Shown here in pieces: positions 26,939 to 35,231 of a DNA stretch of 64,000 bases; position 1 is the first letter of the stretch, and each line of letters starts with the position of its first letter. The notes under the pieces were generated by a model. That model was not told the DNA's origin, did no database searches, and worked only from the letters and a program-made list of their open reading frames with translations. This DNA is from Dictyobacter kobayashii (lineage in GTDB: Bacteria; Chloroflexota; Ktedonobacteria; Ktedonobacterales; Ktedonobacteraceae). The DNA is taken from positions 4,278,001 through 4,342,000 of the forward strand of contig NZ_BIFS01000001.1 of NCBI RefSeq assembly GCF_003967555.1, read 5' to 3'. The position numbers were made by a program, and so were the translations under genes.

Positions 26939-29500
26939 TTATGCTCCTGGCGTCACACGTTCCTGTGAGAATGCCTCGATAATATCGCCAACTTCATATG
27001 CGTTGTAGTCTTCAAGCAGAATACCACATTCATAGCCGGTCAGTACTTCACGTACATCGTCTTTACCACGACGCAGGGAGGCCACTTTACCCTCAAAGAC
27101 TTTTTCATCTTTGCGCATCAAGCGGGCCTGTGAGCCGCGAGTAATACGACCATCCAGGATACGACAACCAGCAATTATTATCTTGCCAGCTTTAAAGGTC
27201 TGCATAATTTCGGCATGCCCATCGATAACCTCACGGAATGTGGGCTCCAGCATACCGACAAGTGCGGCCTGAATATCCTCGATCAGCTTATAGATGACGT
27301 TGTAGTAGCGAATGTCGACGCCTTCACGCTGGGCCTCACGGGCGGCTGCACCGTCTGCCTTTACGTTAAAGCCAATGATAATCGCGCCCGAAGCCGAAGC
27401 CAGGTGGATGTCGGTCTCACTGATATTACCGATACCTTCACGGATCAGGCGGACCTTCATGTTTTCCTCACCCAGTTTGGATAAGGCACCCTTGATGGCT
27501 TCCAGTGAGCCCTGTACATCACTCTTGATGACCACGTTGAGCTCTTTGACCTTACCCTCTTGCATCTGCATATAGAGCGTATCCAGGCTGACCTGGCCAA
27601 GTGGCATAGCTTCGGTTACTCGCTTCTCTGCCTCTGTCTGAGCCTGCTGCTTGGCGGTGCGCTCGTCAGCGGTTGCTTCCAGGCGATCACCGGCATTTGG
27701 TACTTCTGGTAAGCCCAGAATACTGACCGGTGTACTGGGAGTGGCTTTCTGGATGCGTTTGCCGCGATCATTGAACATGGCGCGCACTTTACCAGAAATC
27801 GAACCAACCACAATATTGTCACCCATCTTCAGCGTACCCTGCTGGACCAGTACAGTGGCTGTCGCGCCACTATTCTTCTCCAGGCGGGCCTCGATGATGA
27901 CACCTGTGGCAAGGCGGTTCGGATTCGCTTTGATATCCTGAACCTCGGCCACCAGCAAGATGTAATCCAGTAGCTCATCAATACCTTCGCCGCGCCGTGC
28001 GGAGATTGGTACACAGACGGTGTCGCCACCATATTCTTCGATGACTACGCCAATTTCGGCCAGCTGCTGTTTGACGCGATCTGGATTGGCATTGGCTTTA
28101 TCAATTTTATTAAGTGCGATGATTATCGGCACCTTCGCCGCGCGCGCATGATCAATCGCTTCGCGGGTCTGTGGCATCACGCCGTCATCTGCCGCTACGA
28201 CAATGATTGCCAGATGGGTGACCTGCGCACCACGGGCACGCATAGCGGTAAAGGCTTCGTGACCTGGAGTATCCAGGAAGGTAATCTTTTTACCATTGAC
28301 CTCAACCTGGTAGGCGCCAATGTGCTGGGTAATACCACCAGCCTCACCCGCTGCAACCTTTGTTTTTCTGATCGTATCCAGCAGGGAGGTTTTACCATGG
28401 TCAACGTGACCCATGATCGTAACCACTGGCGGAATGGTGACCATATTCTCTTCATTGCGCGAGGCCATCATGGCTTCATTTGCTGAGAGTGCACGCTCAC
28501 CACGGACCGCTGGACTCTCAGTGGTAGCGCTCGGACTGGGCTCAAACCCGAGATCCTGGGCGACCAGTGAAGCTTTATCATAATCGACAACCTGGTTGAT
28601 GCTGGCGAAGATGGCGTGTTTGTTGATGAGATCCCTAATAACCTCAATGGGTGAGATGCCCAGCATTTCGGCCAGATCTTTGACCACGATCTGTGGTGGC
28701 AAAGAAATTGGACCTGTTGGCTTCTCTTTCACTGGAGCCGTACGGCGCTCCTGAGTGCGCTGTGCCGTATGGTTGCCTCCTGAACGTCCACCGCCGGGGC
28801 GATGATTGCCGCCACCGGGACGATTTCCCTGAGGACGAGGGCCGCCGCCACCTTGAGGGCGAGGACCGCTTCCTCCCTGAGGACGGGTACCGGCGCCTTG
28901 AGGACGAGGACCGGGCCCGTTCTCACGGCTATGATCGCGATCGCGATCGCGGTCTCTATCCCGATCTCTATCTCTATCTCTATCAGGAGTATAAGGACGA
29001 GGGGCGACCGGTGCGGTGCTATTTACCGCTGGACGAGGGCCTCCGGTGTTTCCCCCACGATATGGTGGGCGAGGACCTGTGCCAGTGGCGGGACGGCCTG
29101 GTCCGCCTGGACCCGCTGGACGCGGTCCGTTGCCAGGACCACCATACGTACGTGGTCCCGATGATTGATTGTTCGGGTTGCGGTTATAGCCACCGGGACG
29201 TGGTTGTCCTCCCTGAGGACCCTGGCCTCCACCCGTATTAGGGCGATGGCCCTGATAGGTTGATGACGTTGGGCGAGGTGGCTGTGACTGCTCTGCACCA
29301 TCATGTTGTTGTTGCTGTGCTGGTGCGGCGTTATTATTTGCTGCTGGCGTACGACGCCGAGGCGCGGGCCTTGTCTCCTGTTCCTGGCTGCCTGTTGCTT
29401 GATTTTCTGGTTTTGGGCGAGCTGCTGGCCTTGGTTTTGGACTAGCTGGCTTGGCCGGGGTCTGCTCGGTGCCCTCTGGAAGTTCTGATATATCTCTCAT
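26939..29500 (-). CDS. infB: Translation initiation factor IF-2
   Basis: GTPase delivering initiator tRNA to the ribosome. A low-complexity Pro/Gly/Arg/Gln-rich N-terminus (about 1-250) includes eight Asp-Arg pairs in a row. The IF2_N segment follows (IVVKDLAEMLGISPIEVI), then the G domain with GHVDHGKTSLLD, DTPGHEAFT and NKIDKANA, and domains II-IV. About 853 residues from the ATG at 29500 (MRDISELPEG), which has AAGGGAG upstream. Its promoter and a terminator-like hairpin lie in the 443 bases before it, so it can be controlled separately from nusA-ylxR. Confidence 0.97.
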   Translation of the reverse strand: MRDISELPEGTEQTPAKPASPKPRPAARPKPENQATGSQEQETRPAPRRRTPAANNNAAPAQQQQHDGAEQSQPPRPTSSTYQGHRPNTGGGQGPQGGQPRPGGYNRNPNNQSSGPRTYGGPGNGPRPAGPGGPGRPATGTGPRPPYRGGNTGGPRPAVNSTAPVAPRPYTPDRDRDRDRDRDRDRDRDHSRENGPGPRPQGAGTRPQGGSGPRPQGGGGPRPQGNRPGGGNHRPGGGRSGGNHTAQRTQERRTAPVKEKPTGPISLPPQIVVKDLAEMLGISPIEVIRDLINKHAIFASINQVVDYDKASLVAQDLGFEPSPSATTESPAVRGERALSANEAMMASRNEENMVTIPPVVTIMGHVDHGKTSLLDTIRKTKVAAGEAGGITQHIGAYQVEVNGKKITFLDTPGHEAFTAMRARGAQVTHLAIIVVAADDGVMPQTREAIDHARAAKVPIIIALNKIDKANANPDRVKQQLAEIGVVIEEYGGDTVCVPISARRGEGIDELLDYILLVAEVQDIKANPNRLATGVIIEARLEKNSGATATVLVQQGTLKMGDNIVVGSISGKVRAMFNDRGKRIQKATPSTPVSILGLPEVPNAGDRLEATADERTAKQQAQTEAEKRVTEAMPLGQVSLDTLYMQMQEGKVKELNVVIKSDVQGSLEAIKGALSKLGEENMKVRLIREGIGNISETDIHLASASGAIIIGFNVKADGAAAREAQREGVDIRYYNVIYKLIEDIQAALVGMLEPTFREVIDGHAEIMQTFKAGKIIIAGCRILDGRITRGSQARLMRKDEKVFEGKVASLRRGKDDVREVLTGYECGILLEDYNAYEVGDIIEAFSQERVTPGA
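28931..28984 (-). repeat. Microsatellite encoding an (Asp-Arg)8 tract in IF-2
   Basis: Near-tandem 6-mers (ATCGCG-type, then CTATCT-type) on the + strand encode alternating Asp-Arg in the disordered N-terminal region of IF-2. The repeat is in frame and its length could vary between strains without breaking the gene. Confidence 0.75.
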
Positions 29501-29567
29501 GAAGAAGACTCCCTTTCTTATCAGATGTTGCGCCATAAATGGCGGCGGAATCTCTCTTCACAGCCAT

Positions 29568-29618
29568 AAAAAAGGTCTGTCTCCCGTTCCTGATAAAAGG
29601 AAACAGGGTGACAGATCC
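29568..29618 (-). terminator. Intrinsic terminator/attenuator in the infB leader
   Basis: On the minus strand GGATCTGTCACCCTGTTTCC pairs with GGAACGGGAGACAGACC (a few mismatches) and is followed directly by TTTTTT. It lies after the infB promoter and 67 bases before the infB start, so it would stop infB transcription unless the stem is prevented. Confidence 0.65.
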
Positions 29619-29841
29619 TCGTTGGTGCAGTGCCAGGCGAATATCAGTCTGCGCTCTCTGACGTAGAGCTATGGTTTATATAATCATAGCTAATCGCTCC
29701 GCAAACATTCGCTTACAGCTGCCCTGTATACGAGGGGCTGTGTCTCTATCAAGAGTAGAGAAAAAACGAAACATTGTTCAATCCTCATCTAACCCGGAGA
29801 TCAGATGCCAGTATTGAAAACTCTATCCTCCCAACGAGGAT
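29615..29841 (-). promoter_or_regulatory. Candidate regulatory leader domain of infB with alternative pairing
   Basis: In the minus-strand RNA, ATCCTCGTTGG (29841-29831) is exactly complementary to CCAACGAGGAT (29625-29615), about 205 bases downstream. The upstream copy also forms a local hairpin (CTATCCTC, loop GTTGG, GAGGATAG; 29843-29823). The downstream copy overlaps the first four bases of the terminator stem. Forming the long-range helix would therefore compete with both. No T-box or known riboswitch core is visible. Confidence 0.45.
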
Positions 29842-29865
29842 AGTGACAATAATATATACCATCTC

Positions 29866-29894
29866 AGTATAGCTTACTGGATAGATCATTGCAA
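29866..29894 (-). promoter_or_regulatory. Sigma70-type promoter for infB
   Basis: TTGCAA, 17 bases, TATACT on the minus strand, in the gap between ylxR and infB. The start would be near 29859, giving a leader of about 359 bases. Confidence 0.65.
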
Positions 29895-29943
29895 TATCAT
29901 GTTACTAGCTTAAAAGATGAGTTTGCTCATTTCTAACGCAAAT

Positions 29944-30315
29944 TCATGATTTTGTCTCTGCTATCTTCTTGCGACCTGCTGGTATTTTTGTTGTTTTTGC
30001 CTCAGATGGCTGAGGATCATCTTTAGGCAGGGTCGCGATGTATTCATCTAGAGCTGCCCGATCTTCCTCGGGAATCGCGGTTTCGAAGACCTGTTCGAGA
30101 CGATGTTCTTTTAATGCTTTCTGCCAGCAGGAGAGTCTGGCGCAGAGATATGCTCCCCGCCCAGACTTTTTTCCGGTTGCGTCGATCAGGACCCGACCTT
30201 CGGGAGTACGTACGACGCGTAAAAGTTCGCGCTTAGGTTTACTTTCTCGGCAGGCGATACACGTGCGCAATGGAAGATGTTTTTGCTTTTGTGGTTGTTT
30301 ACTTGCTGACTTCAC
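29944..30315 (-). CDS. YlxR/RNase P modulator RnpM family protein (DUF448)
   Basis: Small RNA-associated protein usually found between nusA and infB. The DUF448 core is present: PLRTCIACRESKPKRELLRV, then SGRGAYLCARLSCWQKALK. The C-terminus (KKIAETKS) is charged. 123 residues, slightly longer than the family because of this tail. It starts 21 bases after nusA. Work on YlxR in Firmicutes suggests a role with RNase P; that is family knowledge, not shown here. Confidence 0.9.
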   Translation of the reverse strand: MKSASKQPQKQKHLPLRTCIACRESKPKRELLRVVRTPEGRVLIDATGKKSGRGAYLCARLSCWQKALKEHRLEQVFETAIPEEDRAALDEYIATLPKDDPQPSEAKTTKIPAGRKKIAETKS

Positions 30316-30336
30316 GCTACGCTCACTCCTCCCTAA

Positions 30337-31578
30337 CTAATATCGATCGTACCCATATCCTGAATGGCTACCATGGCGACTACCCCGCTCACTGCGTCCT
30401 CCGCGGCGTGCGCCATTGTCTCCTCGCTCATGGCGTCCCGAAGAACGCTCTGGGCGCTCGGAGCGCTCACGTCGTGGGTAAGGGGTGCCGCTGGGAGCCT
30501 CCGCCATCTCGCCGATTGGCTCTTCGAACACTTCACCTTCAGCAGGTTTGGTCACATCGACCCGCCAGCCAGTCAATTTCGCGGCCAGGCGAGCATTCTG
30601 CCCATCTTTTCCGATAGCCAGGGACAACTGTTTTTCTTGTACTGTGACCAGGGCGGTATGATCATCTTCGCGCAATTCAACCTTGAGAGGCTTTACCGGG
30701 CTCAAAGAATTAGCCACAAAGGTTGCTGGATCAGCACTCCACTGGATGATATCAATTTTTTCATCATTGAGCTCACGTACAATATTATTGATACGTGAAC
30801 CGCGAACACCGACGCAGGAACCAATTGGATCAAGCCCTTCCTGGCGCGCGACCACTGCCACTTTCGAGCGGCTACCTGGTTCACGAGCAATAGCTTTGAT
30901 CTCAACCGTCCCTTCATAAATTTCTGGAACTTCAGACTCAAACAAGCGCCGTACCAGATCACGATGGGTGCGAGAAACCAGGATTTGCAGCATTCGACCC
31001 TGCACGCGGCGAACGTCATAGACCAGTACACGCAGGCGTTGGCCAACGCGGTAGCGTTCTGTCGCCACTTCTTCGCTGGGTGGCATAAAGCCTTCGACTT
31101 TATCAACCTGGTCCAGGTCGAAATCTAATAGCCAGCCACGGACAGGATCTTTGCGGGTCAGGGTACCCAGGCGAATTTCTCCAATCCAGTTCTTAATCTG
31201 GTCATAGAGATGCTCATGTTCCGCTTCACGAATACGTTGCAGAATTACCTGTTTTGCAGTTTGCGTTGGAATACGTGCGAAAATGAAGGATGAATCAACG
31301 TCAACGAATTGCCCGAGAGCTGCGTTGGGGATGAGACGTTGTGCCTCTGCCAGAGAGATCTCCTCGTTGGGGTCTTTAACCTGGGCAACCACTTTTTTAG
31401 ACGCCCAGACATGGACTTCCCCGTTTTTATCCACTTCGATGCGGACGTTTTCGCCGCCGCCGAAGCTTTTCCGGTAAGCCGCTAATAGGGCGGTGGCCAC
31501 GGTTTCCATTACCACTTCGCGGGGTAGTCCCTTCTCGGCAATTAGTTGTGCGATAGCCGCCTGAAATTCGCTCCTCAT
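30337..31578 (-). CDS. nusA: Transcription termination/antitermination factor NusA
   Basis: Binds RNA polymerase and nascent RNA. N-terminal domain at about 1-125 (LIAEKGLPREVVMETVATAL), S1 domain at about 130-200, and two KH domains to about 340 (DPIGSCVGVRGSRINNIVREL and LSLAIGKDGQNARLAAKLTG). A basic Arg/Gly/Ser-rich tail follows (RRERSERPERSSGRHERGD). The tail is longer than in most NusA and resembles RNA-binding RGG regions. SD GGGAGGAG precedes the ATG. Its usual upstream partner rimP is absent here. Confidence 0.96.
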   Translation of the reverse strand: MRSEFQAAIAQLIAEKGLPREVVMETVATALLAAYRKSFGGGENVRIEVDKNGEVHVWASKKVVAQVKDPNEEISLAEAQRLIPNAALGQFVDVDSSFIFARIPTQTAKQVILQRIREAEHEHLYDQIKNWIGEIRLGTLTRKDPVRGWLLDFDLDQVDKVEGFMPPSEEVATERYRVGQRLRVLVYDVRRVQGRMLQILVSRTHRDLVRRLFESEVPEIYEGTVEIKAIAREPGSRSKVAVVARQEGLDPIGSCVGVRGSRINNIVRELNDEKIDIIQWSADPATFVANSLSPVKPLKVELREDDHTALVTVQEKQLSLAIGKDGQNARLAAKLTGWRVDVTKPAEGEVFEEPIGEMAEAPSGTPYPRRERSERPERSSGRHERGDNGARRGGRSERGSRHGSHSGYGYDRY

Positions 31579-31658
31579 ATGCCATGCTCCTCCCGCTGGC
31601 GCCCGGTAATAACTACATCATTTTTTCGAGTGCAAAAGAAAAAAAGTCTCTGGCAAAC

Positions 31659-31685
31659 AGAAAAGTGGGGCCTGCCCACTTTTCT
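31659..31685 (-). promoter_or_regulatory. Hairpin near the 5' end of the nusA transcript
   Basis: AGAAAAGTGGG and CCCACTTTTCT form an 11-bp perfect stem with a 5-base loop. On the minus strand a T-rich tract (CTTTTTTTCTTTT) follows about 13 bases later. It lies between the nusA promoter and nusA, so attenuation is possible, but the T-tract is not directly attached to the stem. Confidence 0.5.
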
Positions 31686-31711
31686 TTAAATGTTTACTCA
31701 ATTCTGTAGCT

Positions 31712-31740
31712 ATTATATCACGGAATCAGTCGTATGTAAA
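31712..31740 (-). promoter_or_regulatory. Sigma70-type promoter for nusA
   Basis: TTTACA, 17 bases, TATAAT on the minus strand; -10 is perfect and -35 has one mismatch. The start would be near 31705, a leader of about 127 bases. Confidence 0.75.
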
Positions 31741-31875
31741 TGAGATTACAAGCTTGCAGTATCCGTAGAGATAAGCGCGAGTAATTATTATATCATTTTT
31801 GTGGTGTGTGTTGCCTGGGGTACTAGAGCAGCAATTTGCTCTGATATGATTGCCTCAGGTAATGGAATGGATCGC

Positions 31876-32400
31876 TTATTGGGCTACGCGTAGACCGGTC
31901 CAGTAGAGGGCTGGTTTGAGCATGTCATTGATGTGCTCTACACTATGCTGATATGTCTTGGTGATTGCCCAGCGTAAGGTTACTTTTCCCCACACCGTGG
32001 CGCGCTTCTCTTCCCAGGCGGTGGCATCGATCTCCTGGAGTAGCGCTATCTGTATTGCCCGCTGTGCCTGGAAGTGTTTGAGTGCAGCCTCAATCTCAGG
32101 CTGTTGCGACCAGGCCGCCTCTTCATCTTGTGCCAGCGTTTCAAAGGCCGCATAATGCGCGATCAATGCATCATCCTGTTCTGCGTAAACTGCGCGATCG
32201 GTGAGCCAGAGCCGCATATTGGGGAGAACTACTTTCTCTTCTTGAAATTGTAGATGGAAGATATTGCGCGCAACCGACCAGCTATCGGGATGGCGCGGTG
32301 AGACGCTCAACAACTTCTCCACTGGTATCTGTTGGGCTGCCCAGATAAAGTCATCGCAACTCGTTTGTAGAAGATGGGTAAAATGTTGTGCGTAATTCAT
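31876..32400 (-). CDS. DinB-like four-helix metal-binding protein
   Basis: DinB/YfiT-like fold, often a thiol-dependent transferase or hydrolase of unknown substrate. Features are an initial helix ending in WAAQQIP, a conserved SWSVARNIFHLQFQEE with a likely metal histidine, and KTYQHSVEHINDML near the C-terminus with two more histidines. I start at 32400 (MNYAQHFTHLL), ten bases after AGGA; an upstream in-frame ATG is too close to that SD. Divergent from acyl-CoA dehydrogenase. Confidence 0.72.
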   Translation of the reverse strand: MNYAQHFTHLLQTSCDDFIWAAQQIPVEKLLSVSPRHPDSWSVARNIFHLQFQEEKVVLPNMRLWLTDRAVYAEQDDALIAHYAAFETLAQDEEAAWSQQPEIEAALKHFQAQRAIQIALLQEIDATAWEEKRATVWGKVTLRWAITKTYQHSVEHINDMLKPALYWTGLRVAQ

Positions 32401-32498
32401 AAAAATCATATCCTATTTATAGTTTATTTCGTACTTCTAGCCAGTTCATGTTAAAAGGCTGCAGATCGTCTATTAGTATAGTAACACATCTTGATAAG

Positions 32499-32513
32499 GT
32501 GATCATTAATCAC
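32499..32513 (+). promoter_or_regulatory. Short palindrome in the acyl-CoA dehydrogenase promoter region
   Basis: GTGAT-CATTA-ATCAC is a perfect 5-bp inverted repeat just downstream of a TTGATA that could be a -35 box, with TATGCT after it. It has the size of an operator; the regulator is unknown. Confidence 0.35.
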
Positions 32514-32577
32514 GTATGCTATACTTCTATATAGATATATGAACCCTCTATTGAGCATAATCAAAGGAGTCTATGGT

Positions 32578-33726
32578 ATGGCTGTGTCTCATGTCATCGA
32601 AGACGAACGAGCACTAATAGATGCAATTCGCGAAATCGCTCAAGAGCGTGTTGCTCCTCGTGCAGCAGAGATAGATCATAGTGGAGAATTTCCCTGGGAT
32701 ATGAAAGAGTTGCTGGCTCAGCAAGATATTCTGGGAATGCCGTTCCCTGTTGAGTATGGCGGCATAGGAGCCAGTGAGCTGGCGATTGTCATGGCCATTG
32801 AGGAACTATCACGCTGTTGTGCTACGACAGGCTTGCTGCTGGCGGTTCAACAACTCGGTAGCCTTCCTATTCATCTGTTTGGCACTCATGAGCAGAAGCA
32901 AAAATATTTCCCTCGCCTGGCTACAGGTGAATGGCTGGCTGCCTTTGGGCTGACCGAGGCTGGTTCTGGCTCTGATGCTGCGGCCATGACCACCACCGCT
33001 GTCCGTAAAGGCGACAAGTATATTTTGAATGGCTCGAAGCGTTTTATTACCAATGGAGGACTGGCCCAGGTAAATTCAGTATTCGCCCTGACCGATCCTT
33101 CTAAAGGAACGCGTGGCATCAGTGCCTTTATTGTTGAGAAGGATTTCCCAGGTTTCTCGGTCGGACGCATTGAAGATAAGATGGGCATCAAAGGCTCCCA
33201 GACAGCGGAACTGATCTTCAATGACTGTGAAGTACCGGTGGAAAATCTGTTGGGGCGCGAAGGAGATGGTTTTAAGCTGGCAATGATGACCCTGGATCGT
33301 ACTCGTCCTGGTATTGGTGCTCAGGCGGTCGGTATCGCTCAAGGGGCCCTGGATCTGGCTGTGGGTTACTCCAAGCAGCGCGTGCAGTTCAATAAGCCAA
33401 TTGCTGAGAATCAGGGCATCCAGTTTATGCTGGCCGATATGGCGACTAGTGTTGAGGCGGCTCGCCTGATGGTCTATAACGCGGCTGAGATGATTGATGC
33501 TGGCGCTAAGAACTTTAGCAAATACTCCGCCATGGCCAAAATGTTTGCCTCGGACGCGGCTATCTCGGTCACCAACGATGCTATTCAAGTCCTGGGTGGT
33601 TATGGGTACATGAAGGAATATCCGGCAGAACGGATGATGCGCGATGCCAAAATCACCCAGATCTATGAGGGCACCAATCAAATCCAGCGCCTGGTGATTG
33701 CTCGCTCATTGTTGACTGAGCTGTAG
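32578..33726 (+). CDS. Acyl-CoA dehydrogenase
   Basis: FAD enzyme of fatty-acid or branched-chain acyl-CoA oxidation, passing electrons to EtfAB. The 382 residues show the typical plan: N-terminal helices, FGLTEAGSGSDAAAM and NGSKRFITNG in the middle, and DRTRPGIGAQAVGIAQGALD. They end with TQIYEGTNQIQRLVIARSLL, whose Glu is the catalytic base in short-chain family members. I start at 32578 (MAVSHVIEDE), eight bases after AAGGAG; the frame extends 13 codons upstream. The etf genes nearby are likely its electron acceptors. Confidence 0.94.
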   Translation: MAVSHVIEDERALIDAIREIAQERVAPRAAEIDHSGEFPWDMKELLAQQDILGMPFPVEYGGIGASELAIVMAIEELSRCCATTGLLLAVQQLGSLPIHLFGTHEQKQKYFPRLATGEWLAAFGLTEAGSGSDAAAMTTTAVRKGDKYILNGSKRFITNGGLAQVNSVFALTDPSKGTRGISAFIVEKDFPGFSVGRIEDKMGIKGSQTAELIFNDCEVPVENLLGREGDGFKLAMMTLDRTRPGIGAQAVGIAQGALDLAVGYSKQRVQFNKPIAENQGIQFMLADMATSVEAARLMVYNAAEMIDAGAKNFSKYSAMAKMFASDAAISVTNDAIQVLGGYGYMKEYPAERMMRDAKITQIYEGTNQIQRLVIARSLLTEL

Positions 33727-33849
33727 TGACCAGGGATGGGAATATTGCTCATCAATTGATCATATTATAGGGTGGGAAGACGGGTGCAGCTTTGTATGCA
33801 CCCGTTCTTTCTCTCTACAAGAGCAGAGAAGCGAGAAAGGCAACCATTG

Positions 33850-34725
33850 ATGTCATCATTATCTTTTGATGCTATCGCCCACCTATACGATCAGACGCGT
33901 GGCTATCCCGATGATGTGGCCTCTCAGGTCGCGCAGGCAATTAGCAAAAAGGCTCACGCCAGGGCACACACTACCTTCCTTGAAGTTGGAGTGGGGACTG
34001 GCCGTATTGCCTTGCCCATCGCTTCGTTGGGATGCAATTATACCGGTGTAGATATTTCTGAGAAGATGCTGGCTCGCTTACATGAAAAGGCCCGTGCCGA
34101 TGGCTGGTTGGAGAAGAAGCAAGCCTGGGGGAGCCGGGCGGATGAAATAGCGCAGCGCGCGGTTTCAGTACGGCGCTTTCATCGTCCTGGCAGCACCTCT
34201 ACCTTGCGCCTGGTAAGCTCTGATATCAAGAATTTACCTTTTCATGACTCTGTTTTTGATATTGTAGTGGCGGTGCATATTTTTCACCTGGTCGATGGTT
34301 GGGAGAAAGCCGTGGAAGAGGTGGTACGTGTGATTAAACCAGGTGGACGGCTCCTCCACTGTTGGGATACTTATGAGCACTCGGCGACCCAGAGTATTAC
34401 AAATAAATGGCGCCAGATTGTCAGGGAACTTGGTGGAAAAACACAGAGTCCAGGTGCCTCGATCCCGGTGGTAAAGCAATGGTTTCAGCAGCATGGTTTT
34501 CAAACCATTGATGAGCAGGCTTATATCTGGAGACAACCAATGGTGCCCCGCGTCACCCTTGACTTTGTTGCTAAACGTTACTGGTCCAGCACCTGGTCAG
34601 TTGATGATGATATTTTTTCAGCTTCTATTGAAAGATTACAGACCTGGGCCCAGGAGTATTATGGAGACCTGGATAAGGAATATATGCAGGAACGCCATTT
34701 TATGATCAGTACCACGTTTGTCTAG
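33850..34725 (+). CDS. Class I SAM-dependent methyltransferase
   Basis: Motif I is TFLEVGVGTGRIALPIA (about 43-59), then YTGVDISEKMLARL, and the post-I region FDIVVAVHIFHLVDGWEKAV with IKPGGRLLHCW. A short basic insertion (KKQAWGSRADEIAQRAVSVR) interrupts the Rossmann core between the second strand and motif II. Start at 33850 (MSSLSFDAIAHLYDQTRGYP) with AAAGG upstream. Substrate unknown. It is followed after 19 bases by a P-loop kinase. Confidence 0.85.
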   Translation: MSSLSFDAIAHLYDQTRGYPDDVASQVAQAISKKAHARAHTTFLEVGVGTGRIALPIASLGCNYTGVDISEKMLARLHEKARADGWLEKKQAWGSRADEIAQRAVSVRRFHRPGSTSTLRLVSSDIKNLPFHDSVFDIVVAVHIFHLVDGWEKAVEEVVRVIKPGGRLLHCWDTYEHSATQSITNKWRQIVRELGGKTQSPGASIPVVKQWFQQHGFQTIDEQAYIWRQPMVPRVTLDFVAKRYWSSTWSVDDDIFSASIERLQTWAQEYYGDLDKEYMQERHFMISTTFV

Positions 34726-34744
34726 CCGGGGCTTAGATCAAATT

Positions 34745-35221
34745 ATGGATATGTGTATTTTTATCGGTCTGCAGGCCTCTGGCAAAAGTACGTTTTTCCG
34801 TACCCACTTTGCTGCTACCCATGATTATGTGAGTAAGGATCTGTTGCGCAATAATCGGCGTCCAGCGCGCAGGCAGCTCCAACTGGTAGAAGAGTCACTG
34901 CGGGCCGGCCATTCTGTCGTCATTGATAATACCAATCCCACTGTAGAGGATAGGGCTGAACTGATTGCCCTTGGTCATCAATATCAGGCCCGGGTGTTAG
35001 GTTATTTTTTTGAGTTGCAGGTGAAGCGCAGTTTACAATGGAATGCTCAACGCACAGGCAAAGCGCGTGTACCTGATATTGGTATCTACTCTATTCTCAA
35101 AAAAATGACCCCTCCTCTTTATAAGGAGGGGTTTGATAAGCTCTACCAGGTTCAGGCACAAGAGGGATTCCACTTTGCTGTGTTTCCCTGGCCCGAGGAC
35201 GCCATTGATGATGCCCCCTGA
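34745..35221 (+). CDS. P-loop kinase of the AAA_33 / polynucleotide-kinase type
   Basis: Walker A is FIGLQASGKSTFF right at the N-terminus. It is followed by YVSKDLLRNN, VEESLRAGHSVVIDNTNPTVEDR (Walker B-like DNTN, typical of T4 Pnk-like kinases), and a short lid. 158 residues, a stand-alone kinase domain; substrate unknown (RNA/DNA 5' ends or a small molecule). I start at 34745 because the P-loop begins a few residues later; the SD is weak. The gene ends 10 bases from the convergent CNNM gene. Confidence 0.78.
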   Translation: MDMCIFIGLQASGKSTFFRTHFAATHDYVSKDLLRNNRRPARRQLQLVEESLRAGHSVVIDNTNPTVEDRAELIALGHQYQARVLGYFFELQVKRSLQWNAQRTGKARVPDIGIYSILKKMTPPLYKEGFDKLYQVQAQEGFHFAVFPWPEDAIDDAP

Positions 35222-35231
35222 GCAACCTTTA

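Noticed and set aside
28693..29241. Plus-strand 182-codon frame rich in Arg/Asp/Gly
   Set aside because: It is the antisense shadow of the low-complexity N-terminal region of infB; no SD and no independent protein character.
29501..29943. T-box riboswitch upstream of infB
   Set aside because: No AGGGTGG-type antiterminator sequence or specifier-loop pattern; infB is not a usual T-box target.
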